A stretch of 64,000 nucleotides of DNA from UBA1858 sp045105615 (GTDB taxonomy: Bacteria; Pseudomonadota; Gammaproteobacteria; UBA4575). Positions within the stretch are counted from its first letter, which is position 1. The number at the start of each line of letters is the position of its first letter. Location: positions 1 through 64,000 of the forward strand of contig JBGCDS010000004.1 in NCBI GenBank assembly GCA_045105615.1, in the 5' to 3' direction. Below, in pieces: positions 43,968 through 53,810 of the stretch. Under the pieces are notes generated by a model. It did no database searches. It was not told the DNA's origin and saw only the letters and a program-made list of their open reading frames with translations. The position numbers and the translations under genes were made by a program.

Positions 43968-44810
43968 TTACGAACGCTCGATCGCTTGACCAATCAGATC
44001 CATAAAGTCTTTTTCATCTCGCACATTTTGAATATCATGCAAGTTAACTGTATACCCATATTCATCAGCAATGGATTCATAGAGCGGTTTTCGATGCTCA
44101 AGTAATTTAGGAAATACCCAGCTACCAAATTCATCTGGATTGATTTCACCAATTTCAGATAAACTATTTTCCTCAAGAAAAATAGCTAAATGTTGATCCA
44201 AAAATTCTTCTTGAAAATAAAGTGGCTTAGGATGACTAATAGCACGCTCACATAAAGTTTGTTCATGTTCTTGATCGGCACGAATATAAAGCACCAATGT
44301 ATTCTCAGACAGGATTTCAAACACACTCGGATCATTTAGCTCACACAGACTTCCACCTGCATCATTTAGAAAATTAGGATAGCCATATATATTATTTGCT
44401 TTACCGATAAACTCCGGCACATCTAACATGGCATAGATTTCTGCCTGTCGATGCAAAAATTGCCGCCTCTTAAATTCAGATAACTCAAGCCCACCTAACT
44501 CAGTATTTCCTACCTTCCCTAGAAATGTAGACACAGGATCGAGGTTATTCACTGTTATGTTACTACAGATATAAATAGAATCTGTTCGTAAAAGATCCGC
44601 CAAGAAATCAACATTCATTGCCTTGGCTTTTATATTATCCAATATGGGTTCTTCTAGATATTTGGTCCCAATACGATAATCACCTGAATAATGAAACCAT
44701 TTCGACCTATCCAGCTTATTTGCTAATGTCGTTTTACCCACGCCCGACATCCCTAGCAGAGTTATCGCTTTATTCCCCAATGATTTAAATTTTTTCGAAG
44801 AAAGTTTCAT
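43968..44810 (-). CDS. P-loop ATPase/kinase-like protein
   Basis: A 280-aa soluble protein with a Walker A loop GMSGVGKTTL (about residues 19-28) and a later LVLYIRAD strand that could be the beta-strand preceding a lid. The segments DYRIGTKYLEEP and RRQFLHRQAEIYAML recall gluconate/adenylate-type kinases, but no specific family is clear. It lies 18 nt upstream of metA on the same strand, which suggests co-expression. Substrate unknown. Confidence 0.62.
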   Translation of the reverse strand: MKLSSKKFKSLGNKAITLLGMSGVGKTTLANKLDRSKWFHYSGDYRIGTKYLEEPILDNIKAKAMNVDFLADLLRTDSIYICSNITVNNLDPVSTFLGKVGNTELGGLELSEFKRRQFLHRQAEIYAMLDVPEFIGKANNIYGYPNFLNDAGGSLCELNDPSVFEILSENTLVLYIRADQEHEQTLCERAISHPKPLYFQEEFLDQHLAIFLEENSLSEIGEINPDEFGSWVFPKLLEHRKPLYESIADEYGYTVNLHDIQNVRDEKDFMDLIGQAIERS

Positions 44811-44820
44811 TTTGATAGTT

Positions 44821-44846
44821 GCTAGTATTAAGCGCTTAATAGTAGC
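44821..44846. promoter_or_regulatory. 26-bp near-perfect palindrome upstream of the P-loop gene
   Basis: GCTAGTATTAAGC (44821-44833) and GCTTAATAGTAGC (44834-44846) are complementary but for one pair, and abut without a loop. The element lies 10 bp before the start of the P-loop/metA operon and 36 bp after the RND gene. Possible operator, or an mRNA hairpin near the start. It lacks a T-tract, so it is not a convincing terminator. Confidence 0.45.
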
Positions 44847-44881
44847 AGCTTAGATAAGAATTAAAAGAATAACTTTATTAT

Positions 44882-47800
44882 TTACGCTCGCTTAGCAAGG
44901 CGTTCATATGTGACTCTTCTAAGATCATCAAGAACCATATAAAAACATGGTACCACTACCAAAATTAACACTGTGGCAAAAATCAAACCAAAGCCTAGAC
45001 TAACGGCCATCGGAGATAAGAATGCAGTTTGACCACTGGCAAAAAATATTAATGGCGAAATACCCAAAAACGTGGTCACTGTCGTGAGCATGATCGGACG
45101 AATTCTAACTCGCCCTGCATCCATTACCGCATCAAAACATTCCATGCCTCGTGCTCTTTGTTTTTTAGTAAAATCCACTAAAATCAAAGAGTCGTTCACC
45201 ACTATTCCAGTCAATGCTAAAAATCCGATCATAGATAGGAACTGCATATTATAATCAAATATCATATGTCCAATAATGACACCAACAATCGCAAATGGTA
45301 TCGCCAGCATTATCACAAAAGGATCCAGCAAAGATTTAAATAATGCAGCCAATATAAAAAATATTATCGCCAATGAGATAATTAGCACATTGATCATATC
45401 GTTAAATGAATCGTTAGCTTCTTTTTTTTCGCCTAAAAATAATAATTGGTTTTCTGATTTCCTTTTCATCAAATCAGAAAACTCTAACGCGATTAATTCA
45501 TTCACTTCTAATGGTGTTGTTGACTCCAAATCAACTTCCGCAGTGACTATCGCTAAACGCTGCGCATCCCTGCGCAGTATTGTTCCCAAACCACGCTCCA
45601 ATGTAATATCCGCCACTTCACCGAGATACACAGTACGCCCCCCACTTAACGTAATTGGCAAGCTACCGAGACTACTGCCATTTTTGCGTAACACATCCGG
45701 GTAAATCACTCGTACAGGATACCTATCTTCCTGCCAATTGACATGTGTCACCTCTAACCCAACGAACCCAGTACGTACCGCGCTGGATAACTCAGACTGT
45801 GTAAGCCCTAAATTTCTCCCGCGCTCATTTAATGTGTACTGATACTCTAACTTTCCTGGCTCTAGATCTTGCCTGACATCCTTCACTCCTGGCACTCTCT
45901 TTAGGAAATTAGTCACTCTACTCGACTGATTAATCAATTCATCAATATCTTCGCCCACTACACCTACTTCTATATCCGAACCAGACGGGCCACCCTGAGG
46001 GCGTAAAATTGAAAATCTTTGCACGCCCGCAACCACTTCCAATTCCGTGCGAATTGCTTCTATGATTTTTTCAGTACTTCGCTCACGTATGCCTTCAGTT
46101 TTAAATTTCAAATTAACGACAGGTGAAATATATTTTTCAATAATAGTCTTAGGCGCTGTCTTCTCAAGATCTATAATCACCTGTATATAATGGCTGCCTG
46201 TTTTTAAACGATTAAAGTCAATTAAGATAACACCAACATTAGTCAGCATGGTTTTAAGCTCATCAGGCTCAAGCGCTAAGTTGATTTTCTGCTCAATGAT
46301 TTGTGCTAATTCAGCTGAGTCCTCAACACTATAAGTATTAGGCGCTTCAATATTTATTAAGAACTGTCCAATTTCTACGTTTCCAAACTGATTATATGGC
46401 AAACGTGTTTGTGCATAGGTCAATATCACCGATAACACAGCAATTGTCATCACCGATACCACATAACGATTATGCAAAGCCCACTTCAATAGCGATAAAT
46501 ATTTTTCTAATGATTTACTCCAAAACGGATTGGTTTTAGGTTTTTTCTTGTTGATGCGAAGAAATTCTGCCGAGTGGGCAGGCAATATTACAAACGCTTC
46601 AATTAACGAGCCGATCAAGGCAGCACTCACCACAACGGGAATCACTTCTATAAATTTACCCATGGTTCCACTGACTCCAAACATAGGTAAAAAAGCTGCT
46701 ACTGTAGTACAGGTTGAAGCCACCACAGGCCAGAACACTTCTTTGCTACCTATCAATGCAGCCTGTGCACGATCAACTCCATTTTCCATATGCCGATAGA
46801 CATTCTCTGTAACAATAATCGCATCATCAACAATCATTCCCAGCGCAATCAAGAAGGCAAACAAGGAAATCATATTGATTGTGTAACCAAGATAATGAAT
46901 CAATATAATCGCCACAAGAAAAGACACAGGAATGCCAAGTGCAGTTATAAATGCTACTCTGAAATTTAAAAACACATACAAAGAAATAAGCACCAACACC
47001 AAACCAACAACACCAGAAGATGTCACCGTTTCCAATCGATTCTTCACATAAACCGACAGGTCACTAAATAAACCAGCCTTCATTCCCGCAGGAAGTTTTT
47101 CTTGTAGATTTACTGTGTATTGCTTCACCTCATCAGCCACGTCAATTGTCGATGCACGTGCGGTTTTGGTCACAGTTAAATTTACCGATGGCTCTCCATT
47201 GAAACGGCCTATGGTTTGCGCTTCTTCTAAGCGTAGATCCACTTCAGCAATTTCAGACAATGTTAATTGCCCTCCTCCAGCATTACTACGCAGCACCAAA
47301 TCACCTACCGCCTTCGCATTAGGCGCAACACCCATACCACGCAATAAAATATCGCCCTGTGCAGACTGCAAAGAACCACCTGGTAGATCTTGTAAATTTT
47401 CAGTTAAAGCATTTTGAATTTCATTCAAAGAAACTTTACGTGCCGCCATTTCTTGTGGATCAACAATAATCCATAATTCCCAGTCCTGATCCCCAGCAAT
47501 ACCTACGCTAGCAACACCTGGCAAACCTAGTAAATCTCGCCTGACATCTTCAGCAGTTTCATATAAAACACCTAACTCGGTTGAACCGTATAACGTGACA
47601 CTAATCACGGGAAACCGAGTTTTTAAACGACTAATCTCTGGTGTTTCTGCCTGAACAGGAAAATCATCTATGGTATCAACGACTGAACGCACTTCACGCA
47701 AGAAATCATCGACATCAACATCTGTCTTCAATTTTATGCTTATCTTGGAAAGTCCTTCAGAACTTTCTGAGGTAACAACATCTACATCTGGAAGTGTTTC

Positions 47801-48013
47801 CACTTCCTCTTCTATCAATATAGTGATTTGTTTTTCGACTTCCTCAGGCGGCGCTCCTTCGAACTCGGTGACAATCCTCACTAAGTCCAAATCTACAACA
47901 GGGAACATTTCTTGCGGCATGCTGCGCCATGACAATACTCCCACAATCACAATCACAAGCAATAGCAAGTTAACTATTAATGTATTACGAATCGAAAACT
48001 TAATAATACCCAT
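44882..48013 (-). CDS. RND efflux transporter inner-membrane subunit (HAE1-like)
   Basis: A 1043-aa AcrB/MexB-superfamily pump with 12 membrane segments and two large periplasmic loops. The proton-relay Asp pair lies in GMIVDDAIIVTENVYRHM (about residue 400), and the second half has the matching TGIVVNDSLILVDF. The N-terminus GIIKFSIRNTLIVNLLLL is standard. It is encoded 12 nt downstream of its membrane-fusion partner on the same strand. No outer-membrane channel gene is nearby, so a shared TolC would be used. Substrates unknown; HAE1 multidrug or lipid export are possible. Confidence 0.92.
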   Translation of the reverse strand: MGIIKFSIRNTLIVNLLLLVIVIVGVLSWRSMPQEMFPVVDLDLVRIVTEFEGAPPEEVEKQITILIEEEVETLPDVDVVTSESSEGLSKISIKLKTDVDVDDFLREVRSVVDTIDDFPVQAETPEISRLKTRFPVISVTLYGSTELGVLYETAEDVRRDLLGLPGVASVGIAGDQDWELWIIVDPQEMAARKVSLNEIQNALTENLQDLPGGSLQSAQGDILLRGMGVAPNAKAVGDLVLRSNAGGGQLTLSEIAEVDLRLEEAQTIGRFNGEPSVNLTVTKTARASTIDVADEVKQYTVNLQEKLPAGMKAGLFSDLSVYVKNRLETVTSSGVVGLVLVLISLYVFLNFRVAFITALGIPVSFLVAIILIHYLGYTINMISLFAFLIALGMIVDDAIIVTENVYRHMENGVDRAQAALIGSKEVFWPVVASTCTTVAAFLPMFGVSGTMGKFIEVIPVVVSAALIGSLIEAFVILPAHSAEFLRINKKKPKTNPFWSKSLEKYLSLLKWALHNRYVVSVMTIAVLSVILTYAQTRLPYNQFGNVEIGQFLINIEAPNTYSVEDSAELAQIIEQKINLALEPDELKTMLTNVGVILIDFNRLKTGSHYIQVIIDLEKTAPKTIIEKYISPVVNLKFKTEGIRERSTEKIIEAIRTELEVVAGVQRFSILRPQGGPSGSDIEVGVVGEDIDELINQSSRVTNFLKRVPGVKDVRQDLEPGKLEYQYTLNERGRNLGLTQSELSSAVRTGFVGLEVTHVNWQEDRYPVRVIYPDVLRKNGSSLGSLPITLSGGRTVYLGEVADITLERGLGTILRRDAQRLAIVTAEVDLESTTPLEVNELIALEFSDLMKRKSENQLLFLGEKKEANDSFNDMINVLIISLAIIFFILAALFKSLLDPFVIMLAIPFAIVGVIIGHMIFDYNMQFLSMIGFLALTGIVVNDSLILVDFTKKQRARGMECFDAVMDAGRVRIRPIMLTTVTTFLGISPLIFFASGQTAFLSPMAVSLGFGLIFATVLILVVVPCFYMVLDDLRRVTYERLAKRA

Positions 48014-48025
48014 CAGTACAATACT

Positions 48026-49219
48026 TTATTCTGTAACAACTTGTTGTTTGTCTGACAAGGAATTCACATCACGCGCAACTACATTTTGACCAACAGACAA
48101 CCCTTTCAAAATAACGACTTCATTTCCGATACGACGACCTAGCTTCACAGCCAATTGCTTAAGAGCATCTCCCTCTAAAGTATAAACATACGCTTTTCCA
48201 TGCAAATTCAATACAGCCGATATTGGAATAAGTTTTGATTTTTCTTGCATAGATAGAGGTAGTGACACGATTGCAAGCAAACCTGCCTGTGCAGTATTGT
48301 TGGGTACGCGCACGCGAATCTGATGAGTATTTGTATTGATATCTGGATCGAGTTGTAAAGCAACAATTTCACCTTGAGTAACTAGATTATTTATTTCAAC
48401 ATCAACCTGTTGTTTTAGGACTAATCCCGAGATAACTTCTCCGCGTACATCTAGCTGCACATCAAATTCACTTGTATCTACTAAAGTGAGTGCTGCTTGG
48501 TTTGCGTTGACGAAGTCCCCTTCATCAATAAACACTTCATTTACAACGCCGTTAAATGGCGCACTCAAAATAGTACGTTCCAGATTCCGCTTTGCAATAT
48601 CTCGCTGCGCCCTTTTCATTCGTACGCGCGCATTATTTGTCGCGACCGAATAATCTAAACGTGCCACTTCAGCTTGTAAATCAAATACTCGCTGACGCGC
48701 ACTATCTAACTGCGACTGGGCAATAAGATTTCGACCAACCAGGCTTTGCAGGCGCTTTTCTTCTTGTTGTTGTAGTTCGAGATTTTTTTTGGCATATTTA
48801 AGTAGGTTTACATCTCGAACCACTCCTTTCTGTTCAATTACCAGTTCAGAAGCGACTTGTTGTAATTGATCTCGGTAATCTGCCCCATCTAAGTTCATTA
48901 ACTCAGCACCTGTGCTCACTTTTTCACCAGGCTCTACTTTCCGAGCAATGACTTTTCCTGCTACCTCATAACGAATTTGTGCAGTTTTTATGGGTTGCAG
49001 GCGTCCCGTGACCTGCTCAAAAGGCTGTACCTCACGCTCCTCAACCTGAGAAAGAGAAACTTTAATCGGTGTTAATTGCTCAAGTTTTGCTTCAGGCTGT
49101 GGCTTAGTCCATAGTAATAACCACACGGTAATAGTGGCTATAGCAACGATTGCGGCTATCAATCCAAACTGTGGCAAAACAGCGCCTTTCTGCTGTTTAT
49201 GCTTTATAATCTTGTCCAT
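48026..49219 (-). CDS. RND periplasmic membrane-fusion protein
   Basis: A 397-aa adaptor with an N-terminal membrane segment (about residues 17-36), a biotinyl-lipoyl half-motif (YEVAGKVIARKVEPGEKV), a long coiled-coil hairpin (about 115-200) and the second lipoyl half with SAPFNGVVNEVFIDEGDFV, then a beta-barrel domain. It bridges the RND pump to an outer-membrane channel. It is translated before the pump and is divergent from lptD. Confidence 0.9.
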   Translation of the reverse strand: MDKIIKHKQQKGAVLPQFGLIAAIVAIATITVWLLLWTKPQPEAKLEQLTPIKVSLSQVEEREVQPFEQVTGRLQPIKTAQIRYEVAGKVIARKVEPGEKVSTGAELMNLDGADYRDQLQQVASELVIEQKGVVRDVNLLKYAKKNLELQQQEEKRLQSLVGRNLIAQSQLDSARQRVFDLQAEVARLDYSVATNNARVRMKRAQRDIAKRNLERTILSAPFNGVVNEVFIDEGDFVNANQAALTLVDTSEFDVQLDVRGEVISGLVLKQQVDVEINNLVTQGEIVALQLDPDINTNTHQIRVRVPNNTAQAGLLAIVSLPLSMQEKSKLIPISAVLNLHGKAYVYTLEGDALKQLAVKLGRRIGNEVVILKGLSVGQNVVARDVNSLSDKQQVVTE

Positions 49220-49363
49220 TGACGTAGTTATGTTCCTTGAGTGGTGTTTTCACAATATGGACGTATCCAAGTCGGTTTGACATTAATTAACAGCAATAAG
49301 TTTAAGTCAATCCGTATCAGTCATTCTCTATTATTAATAACTATAAGAAACTACACAGACCAC

Positions 49364-51520
49364 ATGCACCTGCGCGCACTAATTTTTACTTCTCTATGCG
49401 TTTATTGCAGCAACCTATTTGCAGAAGATTCCCAATGGCGTCAATGCGGCAGGCAACCTAGCAAGCATAAAATCACTACAAGTCCATCCAACCCTGATCT
49501 TGTAACTGATGATAGCGATCGTGTACACCTGTTTCGGCTTGATCAGGATGTTCATGCTGACCGCGTACAGTATTCGGAAAAAGAAAAGAAAGCAGTAGCC
49601 ACGGGTAATGTGCTTCTGCGTGACCCAGATTTAGATATCACTTCTGAGAGAGTCGACTATTGGACTGAGAAAGAAACTGCCAAAGCCGAAAATGTACGCT
49701 ATTGGTATCACCCCACACATGGCAGCGGAACAGCTGATAAAGCAGAACGCATTTCTCAAGATGTTGTTAAATTAGAAAATACTACTTATTCTAGCTGTGA
49801 CTTTGAAGACCGCGACTGGGAGCTAAAAGCAGGTAAAGCCACTTTAGATAGACAAAAAGGAGTGGGCACAGCAAGAAATGTTACCGCTAAATTCAAAGGC
49901 GTTCCGTTTTTCTATTCTCCTTGGCTAAGTTTCCCTTTAAACAATGAACGCAAGACTGGTTTACTCGCACCAGTATTTGGCCGTAGCAGCAATTCTGGTA
50001 TCGATATCGAAACACCTTTTTACTGGAATATTGCACCGCATCGTGACGCATTATTCACACCTCGCTATTTATCAAAAAGAGGCGTGCAGTTTGGTGGCAA
50101 AGGCCGCTACTTAAATGACAATAACTACGGTGAGCTTAATTTACAGTTTTTAGACGATAGAGATTTCGATGATGAGCGTTATCTCGTCTCGTTCAAACAT
50201 GAACATTTCTTCAATGATCATTTGCGTGCAGATCTACTTTATAACAATGCTTCTGATGACGACTACTTTGAAGACTTAGGTGACTCTATTGGTGTCACCA
50301 GTACACAGCGCTTAGAACGTCGTGGCGATTTATTTTATTCAGCTAATCATTTGGGCGGCAGCTGGAATGGTCAATTACGCTTACAACAGTTTCAAATTGT
50401 TGATGATGAAAGTCTTCCAATCAATGACCCCTATGAAATATTACCTCAAGTCAGATTAAGCAATTCATTTACTGATCTACCTGCAGGATTAGAATTTAGC
50501 ACTTCCAATCACTGGACAGCCTTTGAACACGATGATCGTATCGATGGAAATCGCCTACATCTATCAACAGAAATATCACGCCCATGGACAGCGCCTAGTT
50601 ATTTTTTTACACCATCAGTACGCTTCATGCACACCGCTTACGATCTATCCGACTCGGATAGCAACAATGACCCTACACGCACATTGCCAAGCTTCTCACT
50701 TGATGGCGGATTAATTTTTGAACGCGACACTTCAAACAGTAATCGCCGTCAAACTTTAGAACCACGTTTATATTATTTGTATACCCCAGAACGTGATCAA
50801 ACTGATATTCCACTATTTGATACTGGCGAATATGAATTTAGCTTCGCCCAATTATTCCGTAACGATAGATTCACTGGAAGTGATAGAATCTCTGATGCTA
50901 ACCAGCTCACAGCTGCACTTACCACTCGCTATATCAATCAAAATACAGGCAAAGAATTATTCCGCACAAGTCTGGGCCAAATATTCTTTTTTGAAGACCG
51001 TGAGGTTACATTAAACAATACAGAAGATGACGATGATTCCTTCTCAAATCTTGCTGGCGAACTGCAAATCAACATCAATGACCGCTGGGAAGCTATTGCA
51101 GCGGCTTTATGGGATCCACAAGAAGATGAATTCAATCGAACTAATGCACGTCTTCAGTATCGAAGTGCTAACAACTTCGTGTTTAATATAGGTCATCGTT
51201 TCCGTCGCGACGATTTTTCACAGTCGGATATATCCTTTATTTATCCAATCAGTGAACAATGGAGAGCTATTGGACGATGGAATTATGATTTCAGAGACAA
51301 GCGTGATTTAGATCTATTAGGCGGACTTGAATATGATACTTGCTGTTGGAAATTAAGTTTTGCAGCACGCAGGTTCACCAATGACAGTGAAGGTGATTTC
51401 AACAATAGCATTGAGGTTCAATTAACTCTTAAAGGGTTAACATCATTAGGTTCACCACTCACCGAGCAATTACAACGAAATATCAGAGGCTATGAAGATC
51501 GCAACACGTTTAAATACTAA
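49364..51520 (+). CDS. lptD: LPS-assembly protein LptD
   Basis: Outer-membrane beta-barrel that inserts lipopolysaccharide with LptE. The ATG at 49364 gives a proper signal peptide (ALIFTSLCVYCSNLFAED), whereas the open frame reaches 49241 without a peptide. It then has the periplasmic OstA/jellyroll domain (VQYSEKEKKAVATGNVLL) and the barrel. All four disulfide cysteines are present: C28, C145 and the adjacent C660/C661 (YDTCCW). A possible TTGACA box lies near 49277, but its -10 partner is poor. The 3' end overlaps surA by 29 nt. Confidence 0.94.
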   Translation: MHLRALIFTSLCVYCSNLFAEDSQWRQCGRQPSKHKITTSPSNPDLVTDDSDRVHLFRLDQDVHADRVQYSEKEKKAVATGNVLLRDPDLDITSERVDYWTEKETAKAENVRYWYHPTHGSGTADKAERISQDVVKLENTTYSSCDFEDRDWELKAGKATLDRQKGVGTARNVTAKFKGVPFFYSPWLSFPLNNERKTGLLAPVFGRSSNSGIDIETPFYWNIAPHRDALFTPRYLSKRGVQFGGKGRYLNDNNYGELNLQFLDDRDFDDERYLVSFKHEHFFNDHLRADLLYNNASDDDYFEDLGDSIGVTSTQRLERRGDLFYSANHLGGSWNGQLRLQQFQIVDDESLPINDPYEILPQVRLSNSFTDLPAGLEFSTSNHWTAFEHDDRIDGNRLHLSTEISRPWTAPSYFFTPSVRFMHTAYDLSDSDSNNDPTRTLPSFSLDGGLIFERDTSNSNRRQTLEPRLYYLYTPERDQTDIPLFDTGEYEFSFAQLFRNDRFTGSDRISDANQLTAALTTRYINQNTGKELFRTSLGQIFFFEDREVTLNNTEDDDDSFSNLAGELQININDRWEAIAAALWDPQEDEFNRTNARLQYRSANNFVFNIGHRFRRDDFSQSDISFIYPISEQWRAIGRWNYDFRDKRDLDLLGGLEYDTCCWKLSFAARRFTNDSEGDFNNSIEVQLTLKGLTSLGSPLTEQLQRNIRGYEDRNTFKY

Positions 51521-52808
51521 ATCTTTAGTGCAAATAATTATTATTTGTTTTTCTTTATGCACTGCCATAAGCACTGCTCAAGCAAGTCTATTAATAGATC
51601 GTATAGTGGCTGTTGTTGAAAACGACGTCATCACCGCTAGCGAATTAAGAGAACGCATTAACGTCATCAAAGCTCAGGCTGGAGATCAAGCCAAACTACC
51701 AGATGAAGCAAGACTCACAGAACAAGTCCTGCAGCGAATGATAGTTGAACGCTTACAGATTGAATGGGGTGAGCGACGCGGCATCACTACTGATGACATC
51801 TCACTAGACCAAGCCATGCGCAATCTTGCGGAACGCAACCAGCTTGACCTTGATCAATTCCGTAACGCTCTACTTCAACAGGGTATTGATTACGTCGCTT
51901 TTCGTGATCAAGTTCGCACCGAAATGACCATCGGGCAAGTCGTTAGGCGCGCTGTTGAATCTAACATTCAAGTATCTCCTAGTGAGATTGATACTTTACT
52001 TGCAAGCCAACAAGGCTCTCTAAACACTAATGCAGAATATAGAATCGCACATATACTAATTCAACTCCCACAAGATCCAACGCCAAGCGACATTGAAACC
52101 GCTAAAACAAAAGTCGATGCTATCCGCAAACGTGCAACAGAAGGTGAAAGCTTCACACAACTAGCCATTGCTAATTCACAAGCTCAAGATGCTTTAGAAG
52201 GTGGAGATTTAGGCTGGCGCAACATGAACCAACTTCCAGGTGTATTCTCTCGTAATCTATCAAAAATGAAGCCGGGTGATATTAGTGACACTTTACGTAG
52301 CGGCAGTGGATTCCATGTATTTAGAATCCTAGATATGCGCGGCGATGATCGCGTCATGGTTAAACAGGTGCTTTCTCGTCACATATTAATTCGTACTAAC
52401 GCTGTGCGTAGTGACGAGCAAGTCAGACGAGACTTAGCTTCGCTACGTTCACGCATTATCAATGGAGAAAATTTTGCGGAACTTGCACGCGCTCACTCGG
52501 AAGATCCTGGGAGTGCATCCAAAGGTGGAGAATTAGGATGGACAGCACCAAGCGCATTCGCACCTGCATTTAGAGAAGTTACTGAATCCATTACAGTAAA
52601 TGATATCAGCGAACCATTTAAAAGCCAGTTTGGCTGGCATATTTTACAAGTCACAGATAGACGAGAACATGACAACTCTGATGAAGCACGTCGCAATCAA
52701 GCACGAGACTTTATTCGTCAACGAAAGTTAAGTGAAGAAACCGAGCTATGGCTACGCCAACTCCGTGATGAAAGCTATGTAGAAAACAGACTAGCCTCAG
52801 ATTCTTAA
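51492..52808 (+). CDS. surA: Periplasmic peptidyl-prolyl isomerase/chaperone SurA
   Basis: A 438-aa periplasmic chaperone for outer-membrane proteins. It has a signal peptide ending near AQASLL, an N-terminal SurA_N domain (IVAVVENDVITASELRERI) and two parvulin PPIC domains (AHILIQLPQD, about residues 180-280; RHILIRTNAV, about 290-395). It overlaps lptD by 29 nt with AGAGG before the ATG. Order lptD-surA-pdxA is the classical gammaproteobacterial arrangement. Confidence 0.95.
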   Translation: MKIATRLNTKSLVQIIIICFSLCTAISTAQASLLIDRIVAVVENDVITASELRERINVIKAQAGDQAKLPDEARLTEQVLQRMIVERLQIEWGERRGITTDDISLDQAMRNLAERNQLDLDQFRNALLQQGIDYVAFRDQVRTEMTIGQVVRRAVESNIQVSPSEIDTLLASQQGSLNTNAEYRIAHILIQLPQDPTPSDIETAKTKVDAIRKRATEGESFTQLAIANSQAQDALEGGDLGWRNMNQLPGVFSRNLSKMKPGDISDTLRSGSGFHVFRILDMRGDDRVMVKQVLSRHILIRTNAVRSDEQVRRDLASLRSRIINGENFAELARAHSEDPGSASKGGELGWTAPSAFAPAFREVTESITVNDISEPFKSQFGWHILQVTDRREHDNSDEARRNQARDFIRQRKLSEETELWLRQLRDESYVENRLASDS

Positions 52809-52832
52809 CAATCAACACAAACTCGCACTTGC

Positions 52833-53804
52833 ATGAGCATTCAGCCCCTTGCTATCACCGCCGGAGAGCCCGCAGGGATTGGCTTTGATATCATTCTTCA
52901 ATCAGCATCCAAATTAACTGACTGCATAATTATCGCTGATACACAGGAACTTATAAATCGCGCACAACTTTTAAATATTGACGTTGAACTTTGCGAACAT
53001 ACCCCTAAAACTCCCATGCAATTGAGAGTTAAGCACGTTCCAGTTACAGCAAAAGTTGCATGCGGACAACTCAATACTCATAACGCAAAATACGTATTAG
53101 CTTGCTTAGATGAAGCATTACGCGGAATCTCAACGAATGAATATTCCGCCATCGTAACGGCGCCATTACATAAAGGTGTCATTAATGATGCCGGTATCCC
53201 TTTCACGGGACACACCGAATATTTAGCCGCACATACAAATTCGGAAGTTGTCATGCTATTAGTAGCTGATCAAGTGCGTGTGGCACTCGCGACGACACAT
53301 TTACCTCTTAGCCAGGTACCACAGGCTATCACGCCCGAACTAATCCATAAGGTAGTCACAATTTTGCACCAAGACTTAATCAGCAAATTTGGTATAGACA
53401 AACCTCGTATCGGCGTATGCGGCCTAAATCCTCATGCCGGCGAACAGGGGCATTTGGGGAAAGAAGAAATAGAAATTATTGATCCTGCTCTCACCAAACT
53501 GAAAAATTCTGGCATCAATGTCACCGGCCCTTTCCCTGCTGATACAATTTTTACACCAAAACAGCTACAATTAGTCGATGCTGTTTTAGCCATGTATCAC
53601 GACCAAGGTCTTCCAACATTGAAGCATATAGGTTTTGGTAATGCTGTGAATACTACTCTAGGATTACCGATAGTACGCACATCAGTCGATCACGGGACCG
53701 CCCTTGATCTTGCTGGAACTGGCAAATCTGATGCAGGCAGTTTGCTAGCAGCAGTTGATCTGGCACGCATACAAGTTAATATTAAAAAACAACCAATTAA
53801 ATGA
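52833..53804 (+). CDS. pdxA: 4-hydroxythreonine-4-phosphate dehydrogenase
   Basis: Pyridoxal-phosphate biosynthesis enzyme of 323 aa. Motifs are ITAGEPAGIG at the N-terminus, FTGHTEYLA (about residues 127-135), GLNPHAGEQG and the metal/substrate YHDQGLPTLK (about 257-266). It oxidises 4-phosphohydroxy-L-threonine with NAD. It follows surA by 24 nt without a visible ribosome site. Normally ksgA/rsmA comes next; here a haem lipoprotein and two other genes are interposed. Confidence 0.95.
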   Translation: MSIQPLAITAGEPAGIGFDIILQSASKLTDCIIIADTQELINRAQLLNIDVELCEHTPKTPMQLRVKHVPVTAKVACGQLNTHNAKYVLACLDEALRGISTNEYSAIVTAPLHKGVINDAGIPFTGHTEYLAAHTNSEVVMLLVADQVRVALATTHLPLSQVPQAITPELIHKVVTILHQDLISKFGIDKPRIGVCGLNPHAGEQGHLGKEEIEIIDPALTKLKNSGINVTGPFPADTIFTPKQLQLVDAVLAMYHDQGLPTLKHIGFGNAVNTTLGLPIVRTSVDHGTALDLAGTGKSDAGSLLAAVDLARIQVNIKKQPIK

Positions 53805-53810
53805 AATAAT

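Noticed and set aside
49277..49306. TTGACA as a promoter for lptD
   Set aside because: The matching -10 region is poor at 16-18 bp spacing.
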